Positions 42,373 to 51,149 of a stretch of 64,000 nt of DNA are shown piece by piece. The position numbers and the translations under genes were made by a program. Under the pieces are notes generated by a model. It was not told the DNA's origin and made no database searches. It saw only the letters and a program-made list of their open reading frames with translations. Source of the stretch: an uncultured Pelagibacteraceae bacterium (GTDB lineage Bacteria; Pseudomonadota; Alphaproteobacteria; Pelagibacterales; Pelagibacteraceae); assembly GCA_902622795.1 (NCBI GenBank), contig CACNRD010000004.1, positions 16,256-80,255 on the forward strand, written 5' to 3'. The stretch's first letter is position 1. The number at the start of each line of letters is the position of its first letter.

Positions 42373-42918
42373 TTACTTTGTTGATGATAAATAATTAATA
42401 CTATTTTCAGGTGTAGTCTCTATATAAGGATCATCATCAGATCCTGAATTATTAATTCCTGGTTCTTGCCACCATTTTTCAACTATCCCATCTTTAATTA
42501 CAGCCATATATCTCCAGCTTCTTTGACCAAATCCATTATGATCTTTTGCGATAAGCATGCCCATATATTTGGTAAATAGTCCTGAACCATCTGGTATTAA
42601 TTTTATGTTGGAAATACCCATTTTTTTTGCCCACTCATTCATTACATAAGAGTCATTAACAGAGCAGCAATAAACTTCATCAATTCCAAAGTCTTTAATC
42701 TTAGTAAAGTTACTTTCAAAGCCAGGTAATTGTTGAGATGAACATGTGGGTGTAAAAGCACCTGGAAGGCTAAATAAAATTACTCTCTTTCCTTTAAAAA
42801 AATCATCTGTATTTTTTTCAATCCATTTTCCCCCAATTGAACAAGTTTCTTGATTTTCAGCAGTATCACCTTCTCTGACCTTAAATGTTACATTTGGTAT
42901 TTTAAATCCTTCAATCAT
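42373..42918 (-). CDS. Prx5-type peroxiredoxin
   Basis: 181 aa. The peroxidatic cysteine lies in PGAFTPTCSSQQLPGFE (~58), with the PxxxTxxC signature. CCSVNDSYVMNEWAKKMGI follows as in Prx5/thiol peroxiredoxins, and the terminal region ends SDDDPYIETTPENSINYL. It removes hydroperoxides using thioredoxin or glutathione. Its place within the iron-transport genes makes sense because imported iron promotes peroxide damage. A structured leader is visible upstream. Confidence 0.9.
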   Translation of the reverse strand: MIEGFKIPNVTFKVREGDTAENQETCSIGGKWIEKNTDDFFKGKRVILFSLPGAFTPTCSSQQLPGFESNFTKIKDFGIDEVYCCSVNDSYVMNEWAKKMGISNIKLIPDGSGLFTKYMGMLIAKDHNGFGQRSWRYMAVIKDGIVEKWWQEPGINNSGSDDDPYIETTPENSINYLSSTK

Positions 42919-42945
42919 TGCAGCCTCTATAGTAAATTTTTTTTA

Positions 42946-42997
42946 TGCCCAAAACTAATTTAGGAAAGGGTAAAAATCCTGATTTTAGAATTGGGCA
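42946..42997 (-). promoter_or_regulatory. Nested-stem leader structure before the peroxiredoxin
   Basis: TGCCCAA (42946-42952) pairs with TTGGGCA (42991-42997). Inside, CTAA (42955-42958) pairs with TTAG (42985-42988), and AGGA (42962-42965) with TCCT (42977-42980). Three nested stems with small internal loops form one long hairpin in the 103-nt gap before the peroxiredoxin gene. It could be a processing site or a leader element. Confidence 0.45.
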
Positions 42998-43021
42998 CAA
43001 TCATTAAAAAGAAAAATTATG

Positions 43022-43210
43022 TCAATCATTAAAGGGGGTGAGGACTGAAATAACCTCATGATCTTTAATATCTGATAATCTTCTATTATTTATTTTATTT
43101 TTGATTTTTTTAACTTCCAACGAGCATGGTTCACATGTTATCTGACCCACTAGTGAACCACTCGCATCAGAAGAATTATTTGTATCAAAACTAAATAAAT
43201 TCTTTTTCAC
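43022..43210 (-). CDS. 62-aa protein with CxxC motif inside the iron-transport operon
   Basis: GTG start 7 nt after the futA/fbpA-type stop codon, with GGAAG upstream in the end of that gene. The sequence has a single ITCEPCSLEV motif (two cysteines two residues apart) followed by a basic stretch. No family recognised. Position between the binding protein and peroxiredoxin suggests an accessory role, perhaps metal or redox. Being short and AT-rich, it could also be spurious. Confidence 0.45.
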   Translation of the reverse strand: MKKNLFSFDTNNSSDASGSLVGQITCEPCSLEVKKIKNKINNRRLSDIKDHEVISVLTPFND

Positions 43211-43217
43211 TTATTTA

Positions 43218-44246
43218 TTACTTCCAACCTGCTGCAGTCATTACTTCTAATGCTGCTGCTTGATTTTTTCCATAAGTAGCTAGTTTAGTTCTCATATCTT
43301 GTTGAAAATCTAATCCTAAATTATTTACCACTAATGGACTTGGTGAAACACCTTCAATCATTGGAAACTCAAATGTATTGTTTGTGAAATGCTCTTGAGA
43401 CTCTGGAGTTAATAAAAACTCTACAAGTTTAACAGCATTACCTTTATTGGGTGCTCCTTTTACTAAAGCAGCACAACTAACATTCATATGTGTTCCTCTG
43501 CCATTTTGATTAGGAAAGAAAGCTTTTACTTTTTTAGCTGCTTCTTGTTGCTCTGCACCTTTTTTACCAGATAACATCAGAGCTAAATAGTAAGTATTAG
43601 CTACTGCAATATCAGCTTCACCAGCTGCCACTGCCATAATTTGAGCTCTGTCATTTCCTTTTGAATCTCTAGCCATATTTGCAACAACTCCTTTTGCCCA
43701 TTCGGCTGTAGCTTTTTTTCCATTATTCGCAATTAATGAAGCCACAAGAGATTTATTATAAATATTACTTGATTTTCTAATTACTAATCTACCTTTCCAT
43801 TTAGGATCAGCTAGACCTTCATAAGACATTCCAGATAACTCGGCACCGGTAACTCTTTCTGGTGAATAATAAATTATTCTAGCTCTTTTTGCTATTCCAA
43901 CCCATTTATTTGTTCTAAAGCTTTTTGGAACAGCGGCTCTTATAGCTTCAGATGTTAAACCTCTTTGAAGATGACCTTTTGCATCCATGGCACCACATCT
44001 TCCAGCATCAGCTGTGATGTATAGGTCAGCAGATGAATCTGCACCTTCGCTAATGATTCTTTTCTCTAAAGCACCTGATTTACCATTAATTAAATTTACT
44101 TTAATACCAGTAGCTTTTGTAAACTTTCCATAAAGCTCAGCGTCGGCTTTATAGTGTCTTGCATTAAATATATTAACTTCATTTGCAATCACGAAAGATG
44201 ATGCAAATACAGAAAATATTAATGCTAAAATTGATATTTTTCTCAT
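43218..44246 (-). CDS. fbpA: Iron(III)-type ABC transporter periplasmic binding protein
   Basis: The ATG at 44246 (MRKISILALIFSVFASSFVIA) gives a signal peptide and has AAAGGGAG upstream, so the longer track start at 44315 is rejected. The mature 320-odd residues begin NEVNIFNARHYKADAELYGKF, typical of FutA/FbpA ferric-binding proteins. The tyrosines in NTYYLALML (~240 of the track protein) correspond to the paired iron-ligand tyrosines. Two Fur-type boxes lie just upstream. It serves the permease and ATPase at 39657-42333. Confidence 0.92.
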   Translation of the reverse strand: MRKISILALIFSVFASSFVIANEVNIFNARHYKADAELYGKFTKATGIKVNLINGKSGALEKRIISEGADSSADLYITADAGRCGAMDAKGHLQRGLTSEAIRAAVPKSFRTNKWVGIAKRARIIYYSPERVTGAELSGMSYEGLADPKWKGRLVIRKSSNIYNKSLVASLIANNGKKATAEWAKGVVANMARDSKGNDRAQIMAVAAGEADIAVANTYYLALMLSGKKGAEQQEAAKKVKAFFPNQNGRGTHMNVSCAALVKGAPNKGNAVKLVEFLLTPESQEHFTNNTFEFPMIEGVSPSPLVVNNLGLDFQQDMRTKLATYGKNQAAALEVMTAAGWK

Positions 44247-44277
44247 GTCTCCCTTTATATTTATGTTAATTTGCGAA

Positions 44278-44292
44278 TGAGAATTATTCTCA
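44278..44292 (-). promoter_or_regulatory. Fur-type box 1 upstream of the iron-binding-protein gene
   Basis: TGAGAATTATTCTCA is a perfect 7-1-7 palindrome. It matches the classical Fur 7-1-7 pattern TGATAATNATTATCA at all but two symmetric positions. It lies 32 nt upstream of the start codon, where repression by an iron-loaded Fur/Mur-type protein would be expected. The identity of the regulator is inferred. Confidence 0.75.
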
Positions 44293-44293
44293 A

Positions 44294-44314
44294 TGCGAAT
44301 GATTATCAATCGCA
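44294..44314 (-). promoter_or_regulatory. Fur-type box 2 upstream of the iron-binding-protein gene
   Basis: TGCGAATGATTATCAATCGCA is a 21-bp imperfect palindrome (one mismatched pair) around the core TGATTATCA. Its first 15 bases match TGATAATGATTATCA at 13 positions. Its centre is 19 bp from that of box 1, so two dimers could bind on about the same face of the helix. Confidence 0.7.
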
Positions 44315-44375
44315 TATAATGTCGCAGTTTTCAATGATTTTTCGAGATTAAAAGAAAATATTTGTCTTTTAAGTA

Positions 44376-45263
44376 TTATTTCCAGTCACCAATCTTGCTG
44401 AATAAGAAATTCCTAAAAGCTTGAACTCTAGCTGTATTTTTTAGGGATTGAGGGTAGACGAAATGAGCTTCTGTAATTGGTCCTTCTGATTTTGGTAGTA
44501 CTTTTATAACTTTTGAAGAGCCTGTTACTAAGTATTCTGGCAAAGCAGCTAAGCCAACACCCGTCTCTACTGCAAGCAATAATCCCATTACACTATTCAC
44601 CTTCATAATTGTTTTTCTTTTTTTTCCATCATGCATTCCAAGTTTTAAAGCCCAATCAGGATTATAAACTGGTGAAGGTGCACCTTTTCCAAATGAAATG
44701 AACTTATGTTTGTTCAAATCATTCACAGTTTTTGGCATACCATTTTTCTCTAAATACTTACTTGAACCATAAATATAGTACTTAATATCAACTAACTTTT
44801 TTTGAATATAGTTAAGCTGTTTAGGTCTTCTCATAAATATTCCAATGTCAGCTTGTCGAGTGCTTAAATCTAATTCTTTATCATCAAAAACTAATTCTAT
44901 TTCTATTTCAGGGTTCAGCGTCATGAATTCCTGAATTCTTGGTGTTAACCAATGAGTTCCAAAGCTTCTTACTGTAGTGATAGTTAATTTACCTGTAGGT
45001 TTATTTTTTTGATCTCCTAATGATGTTTCAACCTCTTTAAGTTTACTAATTACTTCATGAGCAGTTTTAAAAACGTATTCACCATTTTCAGTAAGTGTTA
45101 GACCTCTAGCATGTCTCTCAAATAATTGAACTTTTAAATCTTGTTCTAAAGATTGTATTTGTCTACTTATAGCGGATTGACTTAGATTTAGGTTAACAGT
45201 AGCGTTTGTGAAGCTACCAGCTTCAGCCACTGCATGAAAAATTTTTAATTTATCCCAATCCAT
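44376..45263 (-). CDS. LysR-family transcription regulator
   Basis: 295 aa. The N-terminal HTH (MDWDKLKIFHAVAEAGSFTNATVNLNLSQSAISRQIQSLEQDL) is followed by FERHARGLTLTENG. The co-inducer domain begins GKLTITTVRSFGTHWL. Its ATG overlaps the stop of the AcuI-type gene by 1 nt, so it is probably made from the same transcript as folE and acuI. Its effector is unknown. It reads towards the iron-transport genes but those have their own promoter. Confidence 0.93.
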   Translation of the reverse strand: MDWDKLKIFHAVAEAGSFTNATVNLNLSQSAISRQIQSLEQDLKVQLFERHARGLTLTENGEYVFKTAHEVISKLKEVETSLGDQKNKPTGKLTITTVRSFGTHWLTPRIQEFMTLNPEIEIELVFDDKELDLSTRQADIGIFMRRPKQLNYIQKKLVDIKYYIYGSSKYLEKNGMPKTVNDLNKHKFISFGKGAPSPVYNPDWALKLGMHDGKKRKTIMKVNSVMGLLLAVETGVGLAALPEYLVTGSSKVIKVLPKSEGPITEAHFVYPQSLKNTARVQAFRNFLFSKIGDWK

Positions 45264-46264
45264 TATTTATTTAAATCCACTAATACTCTTCCAGAAATTT
45301 CACCTTTTAAAATTTTTGGATAAGTTTCTAACAATTCTTCTAGACCTACAGTTAAGATTGATTTTTCTAACAAATCAAAATCAATTAAATTTGAAGCTTC
45401 ACCCCAAATAAATTCTCTTCTCTTGATACTACAATTAGCAGAGTCCATGCCCCAAAGCTTAATACCTCTTAACATGAATGGTATAACACTTGTATTTAAC
45501 TCGTTGTTATTTGCATTGCCACAAACTGCTACAATTCCGTTAGGTTTAGTTTGAACAATTGCATTTGCCAAAATTTTTCCACCAACAGTATCTACTACTC
45601 CGTCCCATAATCCTTTGTCTATAAGTCTTGGATCTTTGTCAAATTCAGCTCTATTTACAATGTTTTTAGCACCTAGAGACTTTAAATAATCTGACTTAGA
45701 ATCTTTTCCTGTAACTGCAGTCACGTTGTAACCTAGTTTTGTTAATGCCATAATTGCTACACTTCCAACTCCTCCAGTAGCACCAGTCACAAGTACATCG
45801 TTAACTTTTTCACCTAATAAAATACTTTCCCTTGCCTGAATTGCAAAAGCGCTCATTAATGAAGTGAAGCCCGCTGTTCCTAAAATCATTGCTTGCTTGG
45901 TTGTTAAATTATCAGGTTTTTTTACCAAAAAATCTGCATTTACTTTTGCTATTTGCGAATATCCACCATAGAAAATTTCACCTACTCTAAAGCCTGTTAA
46001 AATGACTTCATCACCCTCTTTAAACTTAGGGTTTTCACTTTCTAAAACTTTTCCCGCAAAATCTATACCTGGAATGTGAGGAAATTCTTTTACTAATTTT
46101 CCACCATTTTTTAGAATCATTCCGTCTTTAAAATTTAAATCAGAGTAATCTACTTGAACAGTTACATCACCATGTTTTAAGAAACTTTTATCAATTGACT
46201 TAACTTCTCTCGTAAAATTTTCGCCCTCTTGATTTACGATTAATGCTTTGAATTGATCAGACAC
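45263..46264 (-). CDS. acuI: MDR-family quinone oxidoreductase, AcuI/YhdH-type (acryloyl-CoA reductase)
   Basis: 333 aa. YSDLNFKDGMILKNGGKLVKEFPHIPGIDFAG is the diagnostic AcuI/YhdH N-terminus, VTGATGGVGSVAIMAL (~160) the NADPH-binding loop, and DSANCSIKRREFIW a conserved C-terminal patch. AcuI reduces toxic acryloyl-CoA to propionyl-CoA in DMSP and 3-hydroxypropionate metabolism, which fits a SAR11-like organism. The YhdH branch has the same chemistry. It is flanked by folE (1 nt) and a LysR gene. Confidence 0.88.
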   Translation of the reverse strand: MSDQFKALIVNQEGENFTREVKSIDKSFLKHGDVTVQVDYSDLNFKDGMILKNGGKLVKEFPHIPGIDFAGKVLESENPKFKEGDEVILTGFRVGEIFYGGYSQIAKVNADFLVKKPDNLTTKQAMILGTAGFTSLMSAFAIQARESILLGEKVNDVLVTGATGGVGSVAIMALTKLGYNVTAVTGKDSKSDYLKSLGAKNIVNRAEFDKDPRLIDKGLWDGVVDTVGGKILANAIVQTKPNGIVAVCGNANNNELNTSVIPFMLRGIKLWGMDSANCSIKRREFIWGEASNLIDFDLLEKSILTVGLEELLETYPKILKGEISGRVLVDLNK

Positions 46265-46265
46265 T

Positions 46266-46883
46266 TTAATCTTTTGGTATACTTATAAATCTTAAATATC
46301 TATTTTGATAACTTAGGTCTTCTTTAAATTGGCCTAAGTAATAATTTGTTACAGTTGTTGCTTGTTCTTTTTTTATTCCTCTCATAGTCATACATTGATG
46401 TGTAGAGTCTATTGTAACAGCTACACCTTTTGCATCTAAAGACTCCATTAAAGTCTTAGCTATTTGCATTGTTAATCTTTCTTGCGTTTGTAGTCTTTTT
46501 GAAAATACTTCTACAACTCTTGCAAGTTTACTTAATCCTACTACTCTTTCTTTTGGAATATAAGCAACGTGAGCTTTTCCAATAATTGGAGCCATATGAT
46601 GTTCGCAATGACTTTGAACTGAAATATTCTTTTGAATAACCATGTCGTCATATCCATCTACATCTCCAAAAGTTTTATCTAAAATTTTATCTGGATCAAC
46701 TTTGTACCCGCCAAAATATTCTTTGTATGCCTTCATTACTCTTTTTGGAGTTTCTAAAAGCCCTTCTCTGTTAGGATCTTCACCCAACCAAGTTAGAATA
46801 GTTTTGAAAGCCTGTTCAGCTTCTTTGTCAGTAACTTCGCTAGTTTCAATAATTTTATTGTCTGTATCTTTTACTAATTTCAT
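46266..46883 (-). CDS. folE: GTP cyclohydrolase I
   Basis: 205 aa. Zinc and catalytic residues lie in VQSHCEHHMAPIIGKAHVAYIP (~95) and IDSTHQCMTMRG (~165); KLARVVEVFSKRLQTQERLT is the core motif. It converts GTP to dihydroneopterin triphosphate, the first step of folate synthesis, in a window full of tetrahydrofolate-using enzymes. It appears to be the first gene of the folE-acuI-lysR operon. Confidence 0.96.
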   Translation of the reverse strand: MKLVKDTDNKIIETSEVTDKEAEQAFKTILTWLGEDPNREGLLETPKRVMKAYKEYFGGYKVDPDKILDKTFGDVDGYDDMVIQKNISVQSHCEHHMAPIIGKAHVAYIPKERVVGLSKLARVVEVFSKRLQTQERLTMQIAKTLMESLDAKGVAVTIDSTHQCMTMRGIKKEQATTVTNYYLGQFKEDLSYQNRYLRFISIPKD

Positions 46884-46959
46884 AGCGCCTTTTTATACAG
46901 TAATTACTTAATTTTAAAATATTTAATATAGTGAGATTTATGCTAAATAGTCACTACAT

Positions 46960-47427
46960 ATGTTCAAAAAAAGAGAAAATGTGCAGGAAATTGAAGAAGG
47001 AAATCTATTATCACCAAAATTTGATAATGATGGCCTAATTCCTGTAATCACCATGTGTTCTCAAACAAAAGATATTTTAATGCATGGTTATATGAACGTT
47101 GAAGCATTAAAAAAAACTATAGAAACTAAAGAGGCTCACTATTTTAGTAGATCTAGAAAAGCTATTTGGCATAAAGGTAAGACTAGTGGTTTTACACAAA
47201 AGGTAACTGAAATTAGAATTGATGATGATCAAGATTCTATTTGGTTAACTGTTGATATTGGTGATGGAGCTAGTTGTCATGTTGGTTATCGATCATGTTT
47301 TTATAGATCTATTCCAACAGGTCCAATTGAAAATGGTCGAAAAGTTGAAATGAAGTTTTTAGAAGAAGAAAAAAAATTTGATCCTGAGGAAGTTTACAAA
47401 GGTCAACCAAATCCAACTAAGATTTAA
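46960..47427 (+). CDS. hisI: Phosphoribosyl-AMP cyclohydrolase
   Basis: 155 aa. HGYMNVEALKKTIETKEAHYFSRSRKAIWHKGKTSG is the HisI signature, and DGASCHVGYRSCFYR carries the metal-binding cysteines. It opens the adenine ring in the third step of histidine synthesis. No HisE domain is fused. It is followed directly by DUF2237 (start one base after its stop). Confidence 0.95.
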   Translation: MFKKRENVQEIEEGNLLSPKFDNDGLIPVITMCSQTKDILMHGYMNVEALKKTIETKEAHYFSRSRKAIWHKGKTSGFTQKVTEIRIDDDQDSIWLTVDIGDGASCHVGYRSCFYRSIPTGPIENGRKVEMKFLEEEKKFDPEEVYKGQPNPTKI

Positions 47428-47802
47428 ATGAAAGAAAAGCAAAAAAATGTTCTAGGTGAAGATCTGGAAGAATGCTCTAATGATCCTTTAACTGGATGGT
47501 TAAGAGATGGATGTTGTAATACAGATAAAAATGATCATGGCGTACATACTGTTTGCGCAAAAGTAACAACTGAATGTTTAGAATGGTTAAAAGAAGCAGG
47601 TAACGATTTAATCACACCACATCCAGAATTCGGATTTCCTGGGTTAAAAGATGGTGATGGATGGTGCTTATGTGCTAGTTGGTATGCAAAAGCTGTTGAA
47701 GCTGAAAAAGCTTGTCCTATATTTTTGAAAAGAACTCATCAAAATACCTTAAAATATGTTCCGATTGAAACATTAAAAAAGTTTGCAATAGATTTATCGT
47801 AA
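47428..47802 (+). CDS. DUF2237 family protein
   Basis: 124 aa. NVLGEDLEECSNDPLTGWLRDGCCNTDKNDHGVHTVCAKVTTECL, followed by DGDGWCLCASWYAKA, is the DUF2237 consensus, including its conserved cysteines. The family is widespread, uncharacterised and found in bacteria and some eukaryotes. It abuts hisI, which suggests co-transcription rather than a known functional link. Confidence 0.88.
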   Translation: MKEKQKNVLGEDLEECSNDPLTGWLRDGCCNTDKNDHGVHTVCAKVTTECLEWLKEAGNDLITPHPEFGFPGLKDGDGWCLCASWYAKAVEAEKACPIFLKRTHQNTLKYVPIETLKKFAIDLS

Positions 47803-47803
47803 T

Positions 47804-49423
47804 TTACATATTTCCATATTTAGGTCCACCCCCACCCTCAGGAGTTACCCAAATAATATTTTGTGATGGTTCTTTAATGTCACAAGTTTTACAGTGAATA
47901 CAGTTTTGTGAATTGATGACAAATTTATTTACTTCATTTTCTTTTTGAACTTCATAAACTCCTGCAGGACAATATCTTTGAGCAGGTTCATCAAATTTTT
48001 CTAAAGTATAATTAATTGGTAAATTAGGGTCTTTAAGTTTCAGATGAACTGGCTGATTATCTGCGTGATTTGTACCAGTTAAGTAAACAGAGCTCGTTTT
48101 ATCAAAAGTTAAAACATTATCATATTTTGGATAATCTATTTTTGGCATATCTTTAGCTGGTTTTAAGGTCTCATGATCAGCGTGCTTATGCTTAAGAGTA
48201 AAAGGCATTTTTCCTCTAAATAAAATTTGATCTATACCTGTAAATATTATTCCTAATATTAATCCCCAACTAAAACTAGGTTTGACATTTCTTGCCTCAA
48301 ACAATTCTTTATATAGCCAGCTATTTTTAAATTTTTGCTCAAATATAGATAAATCTTTATTATCTTTTAAATGCTCATTTATAGTTTCAGCAGCTATTAT
48401 CCCACTTTTCATAGCTGTGTGAGAGCCTTTGATTTTTGGCATGTTTAAAGTTCCCGCATCACAGCCAACTAACAATGCTCCTGGCATAAACATCTTAGGT
48501 AAACTCTGAAAACCTCCCTCAATTAAAGCTCTTGCACCGTATGAAATTCTTTTTCCGCCTTCTATAATTTTCCTGATAGCTGGATGAGTTTTAAATCTTT
48601 GAAACTCATCGTATGGAGATAAATGAGGGTTTTTATAATCTAAACCTATGACATATCCTAAGAAAACCTGTTTATTTTCTGCATGATACATAAAACTTCC
48701 ACCGTAAGTGTTGTTATCTAATGGCCATCCAGCTGTGTGCATTACTAGACCTTCTTCATGAGTTTTCTCATCAATTTCCCATATTTCTTTAAACCCAATC
48801 CCGTATTGTTGTGGATCTTTTCCTTTATTTAATTCAAATTTTTGAATTAATTCTTTCCCAAGATGGCCTCTGCAACCCTCAGCAAAAACTGTTACCTTAC
48901 CTAATAGTTCAATACCTGGTTCAAAACTATCTTTTTTATTTCCTTCTTTATCTATACCCATATCTTGAGTAGCAACTCCTTTTACAGATCCATCATCGTT
49001 ATATAAAATTTCACTTGCTGGAAATCCTGGAAAAATTTCTACACCTAAATTTTCTGCTTGCTCAGCAAGCCATCTGCATAAATTTGCTAAACTAATAATA
49101 TAATTTTTATGATTTTGTTGAACTTTGGGAAGCAACCAAGTTGGCCAGCTTAATGATTTTGTTTTTCCTAAAAATAAAAATTTTTCTTTTGTTACTTTAG
49201 TTTTGATCGGTGAATTTAGTTCTCTCCAATTGGGTAATAATTCATCTAATGCACGTGTCTCAAAAACATTACCACTTAGAATATGTGCTCCTATTTCTGA
49301 AGCTTTTTCTAGTAGACAAACATTTAGATTTGGATCTAATTGTTTTAGTTTTATTGCTGTTGATAAACCTGATGGCCCACCACCAATGATAACAACATCA
49401 TATTCCATCGATTCCCTAGACAT
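47804..49423 (-). CDS. Electron transfer flavoprotein-ubiquinone oxidoreductase
   Basis: 539 aa. FAD motif GGGPSGLSTAIKL (~14). The C-terminal ferredoxin-like segment contains RYCPAGVYE and NCIHCKTCDIK, giving the four cluster cysteines. The start RESMEYDVVIIGGGPSG is kept as in relatives, although AGGGA before the inner ATG could also serve. It carries electrons from ETF (encoded next) to ubiquinone at the inner membrane. Sits downstream of etfA by 23 nt. Confidence 0.95.
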   Translation of the reverse strand: MSRESMEYDVVIIGGGPSGLSTAIKLKQLDPNLNVCLLEKASEIGAHILSGNVFETRALDELLPNWRELNSPIKTKVTKEKFLFLGKTKSLSWPTWLLPKVQQNHKNYIISLANLCRWLAEQAENLGVEIFPGFPASEILYNDDGSVKGVATQDMGIDKEGNKKDSFEPGIELLGKVTVFAEGCRGHLGKELIQKFELNKGKDPQQYGIGFKEIWEIDEKTHEEGLVMHTAGWPLDNNTYGGSFMYHAENKQVFLGYVIGLDYKNPHLSPYDEFQRFKTHPAIRKIIEGGKRISYGARALIEGGFQSLPKMFMPGALLVGCDAGTLNMPKIKGSHTAMKSGIIAAETINEHLKDNKDLSIFEQKFKNSWLYKELFEARNVKPSFSWGLILGIIFTGIDQILFRGKMPFTLKHKHADHETLKPAKDMPKIDYPKYDNVLTFDKTSSVYLTGTNHADNQPVHLKLKDPNLPINYTLEKFDEPAQRYCPAGVYEVQKENEVNKFVINSQNCIHCKTCDIKEPSQNIIWVTPEGGGGPKYGNM

Positions 49424-49446
49424 AGACTAGTTTTTAACTGTAAGGA

Positions 49447-50400
49447 TTATTTTTGTATAGTGTTTAATTTGTTCAGCTCTTCCATGAACTGTGGAAGTGC
49501 TTCAAATAGATCAGCTTCAAGGCCATAATCTGCAACACTAAATATTGGAGCCTCTCCATCTTTATTGATTGCGACAATTACTTTACTCTCTTTCATTCCA
49601 GCTAAATGCTGGATTGCCCCTGAAATTCCAATCGCAATATATAAATCTGGTACAACAACTTTTCCAGTTTGACCAACTTGATGATCGTTACTTATATAAC
49701 CTGCATCTACGGCAGCTCTTGATGCACCAATGGCTGCTCCTAGTTTATCTGCAACTTCTGTTATTAATTTAAAATTATCTCCACTCTGCATCCCTCTACC
49801 ACCTGAAACAACAATTCTTGCAGTTCCTAGTTCCGGTCTGTCAGATTTAATTTCTTCTCTCTTAATAAATTTTGTATTAGAAAATTCTTCACCAGCCTCT
49901 CCTTTTTCAATTGTTGCAGTTCCACCAGAACTTTCGCATGGTTCAAAAGATGTAGGTCTGATCGTTACACATTTCTTAGTATCATTTGTTTTTACTGTTG
50001 CAAAAGCGTTTCCTGCATAAATAGGTCTTAGAAAAGTATCAGGTGATATCACTTTTATAATATCACTCACCTGAGAAGTATCTAAATGAGCAGCAATTCT
50101 TGGCATTAAGTTTTTACCAAAAGTATTTGCAGAACAAACTATATGAGAATAATTTTCTGCAAGTTTAACTATTGCTGGTGCAAAGTTTTCAGCTGTAAAA
50201 TTTTCATAATGTGGTGCTTCTATACTAATTACTTTTTTAACCACTGGTAATTCAGACAGTTTTTTTGCAGCATTCTCGCTATTTTGACCAATAATTACCG
50301 CGTGAACTTCAGTATCGATTTGAGATGCAGCAGTTGCAGCGTTTAAAGTAAAAGGCCTTAACTCTTTATTATTATGTTCTGCTATAAGTAATACGGCCAT
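49447..50400 (-). CDS. etfA: Electron transfer flavoprotein alpha subunit
   Basis: 317 aa. The C-terminal FAD-binding region is clear: RIVVSGGRGMQSGDNF, GAAIGASRAAVDAGYISNDHQVGQTGKVV and IAIGISGAIQHLAGMK. Its ATG overlaps the etfB stop by 1 nt. With EtfB it accepts electrons from the dimethylglycine-type dehydrogenase encoded in the same operon. Confidence 0.96.
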   Translation of the reverse strand: MAVLLIAEHNNKELRPFTLNAATAASQIDTEVHAVIIGQNSENAAKKLSELPVVKKVISIEAPHYENFTAENFAPAIVKLAENYSHIVCSANTFGKNLMPRIAAHLDTSQVSDIIKVISPDTFLRPIYAGNAFATVKTNDTKKCVTIRPTSFEPCESSGGTATIEKGEAGEEFSNTKFIKREEIKSDRPELGTARIVVSGGRGMQSGDNFKLITEVADKLGAAIGASRAAVDAGYISNDHQVGQTGKVVVPDLYIAIGISGAIQHLAGMKESKVIVAINKDGEAPIFSVADYGLEADLFEALPQFMEELNKLNTIQK

Positions 50401-51149
50401 TATATAACTTTTGCCTCGTTTTTTAATTTTTGAACTAATTCAGCAACATTTGCTACTTTAATACCAGCTTTTCTTTTTGGTGGTTCCTCAACTTTTAATT
50501 GCTGAACTCTTGGGGTGATATCAATTCCTAAATCAGAAACATTTATTTCTTCTATAGGTTTTTTCTTTGCCTTCATAATATTTGGTAATGATGCGTATCT
50601 AGGTTCATTTAATCTTAAATCACAGGTTACAATTGCTGGTATATTAATTTCAACAGTTTCAAGACCTTCGTCAATTTCTCTAGTAACCTCTAAAGAATTA
50701 TCTTTTACTTCTATGTTCGATGCAAAAGTTGCTTGTGGCCAATTTAATAAAGCACTTAGCATTTGTCCTGTTTGATTACAATCATCATCAATTGCTTGTT
50801 TACCCATAAAAACTAAATCAGGTTTTTCTTTTTCTACAATTTTTTGAATAATTTTTGAAACAGCTAAGGGTTCCAAAACACCTTCTGTCTTTACATGAAT
50901 TCCTTTATCAGCTCCAACTGCTAAAGCTTTTCTAACAGTCTCTTGAGCTTTTTCCTCTCCAACCGTTATTGCAACAATCTCTGTTGCTTTACCTGCCTCT
51001 TTTATTTTAACTGCTTCTTCAATAGCGTTATCATCAGGAGGATTAGTTGACATTTTAACATTATCTGTAACTACACCTGATCCATCCTCTTTTACTCTTA
51101 TTTGGACGTTATAATCAATTACTCTTTTTACAGCGACTAAAATTTTCAT
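50400..51149 (-). CDS. etfB: Electron transfer flavoprotein beta subunit
   Basis: 249 aa. AVKRVIDYNVQIRVKEDGSGV starts the family. AVGADKGIHV, GKQAIDDDCNQTGQMLSALLNWPQATFA and RYASLPNIMKAKKKPIE are conserved EtfB blocks. Its start overlaps the 810-aa dehydrogenase gene by 1 nt, and its stop overlaps etfA. The tight order dehydrogenase-etfB-etfA-ETF-QO indicates a dedicated electron route to quinone. Confidence 0.96.
   Translation of the reverse strand: MKILVAVKRVIDYNVQIRVKEDGSGVVTDNVKMSTNPPDDNAIEEAVKIKEAGKATEIVAITVGEEKAQETVRKALAVGADKGIHVKTEGVLEPLAVSKIIQKIVEKEKPDLVFMGKQAIDDDCNQTGQMLSALLNWPQATFASNIEVKDNSLEVTREIDEGLETVEINIPAIVTCDLRLNEPRYASLPNIMKAKKKPIEEINVSDLGIDITPRVQQLKVEEPPKRKAGIKVANVAELVQKLKNEAKVI

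Noticed and set aside
49569-50020. Plus-strand ORFs of 67 and 96 aa across etfA
   Set aside because: They lie antisense within a well-supported EtfA gene and their composition is that of a reverse reading; no ribosome-binding site.
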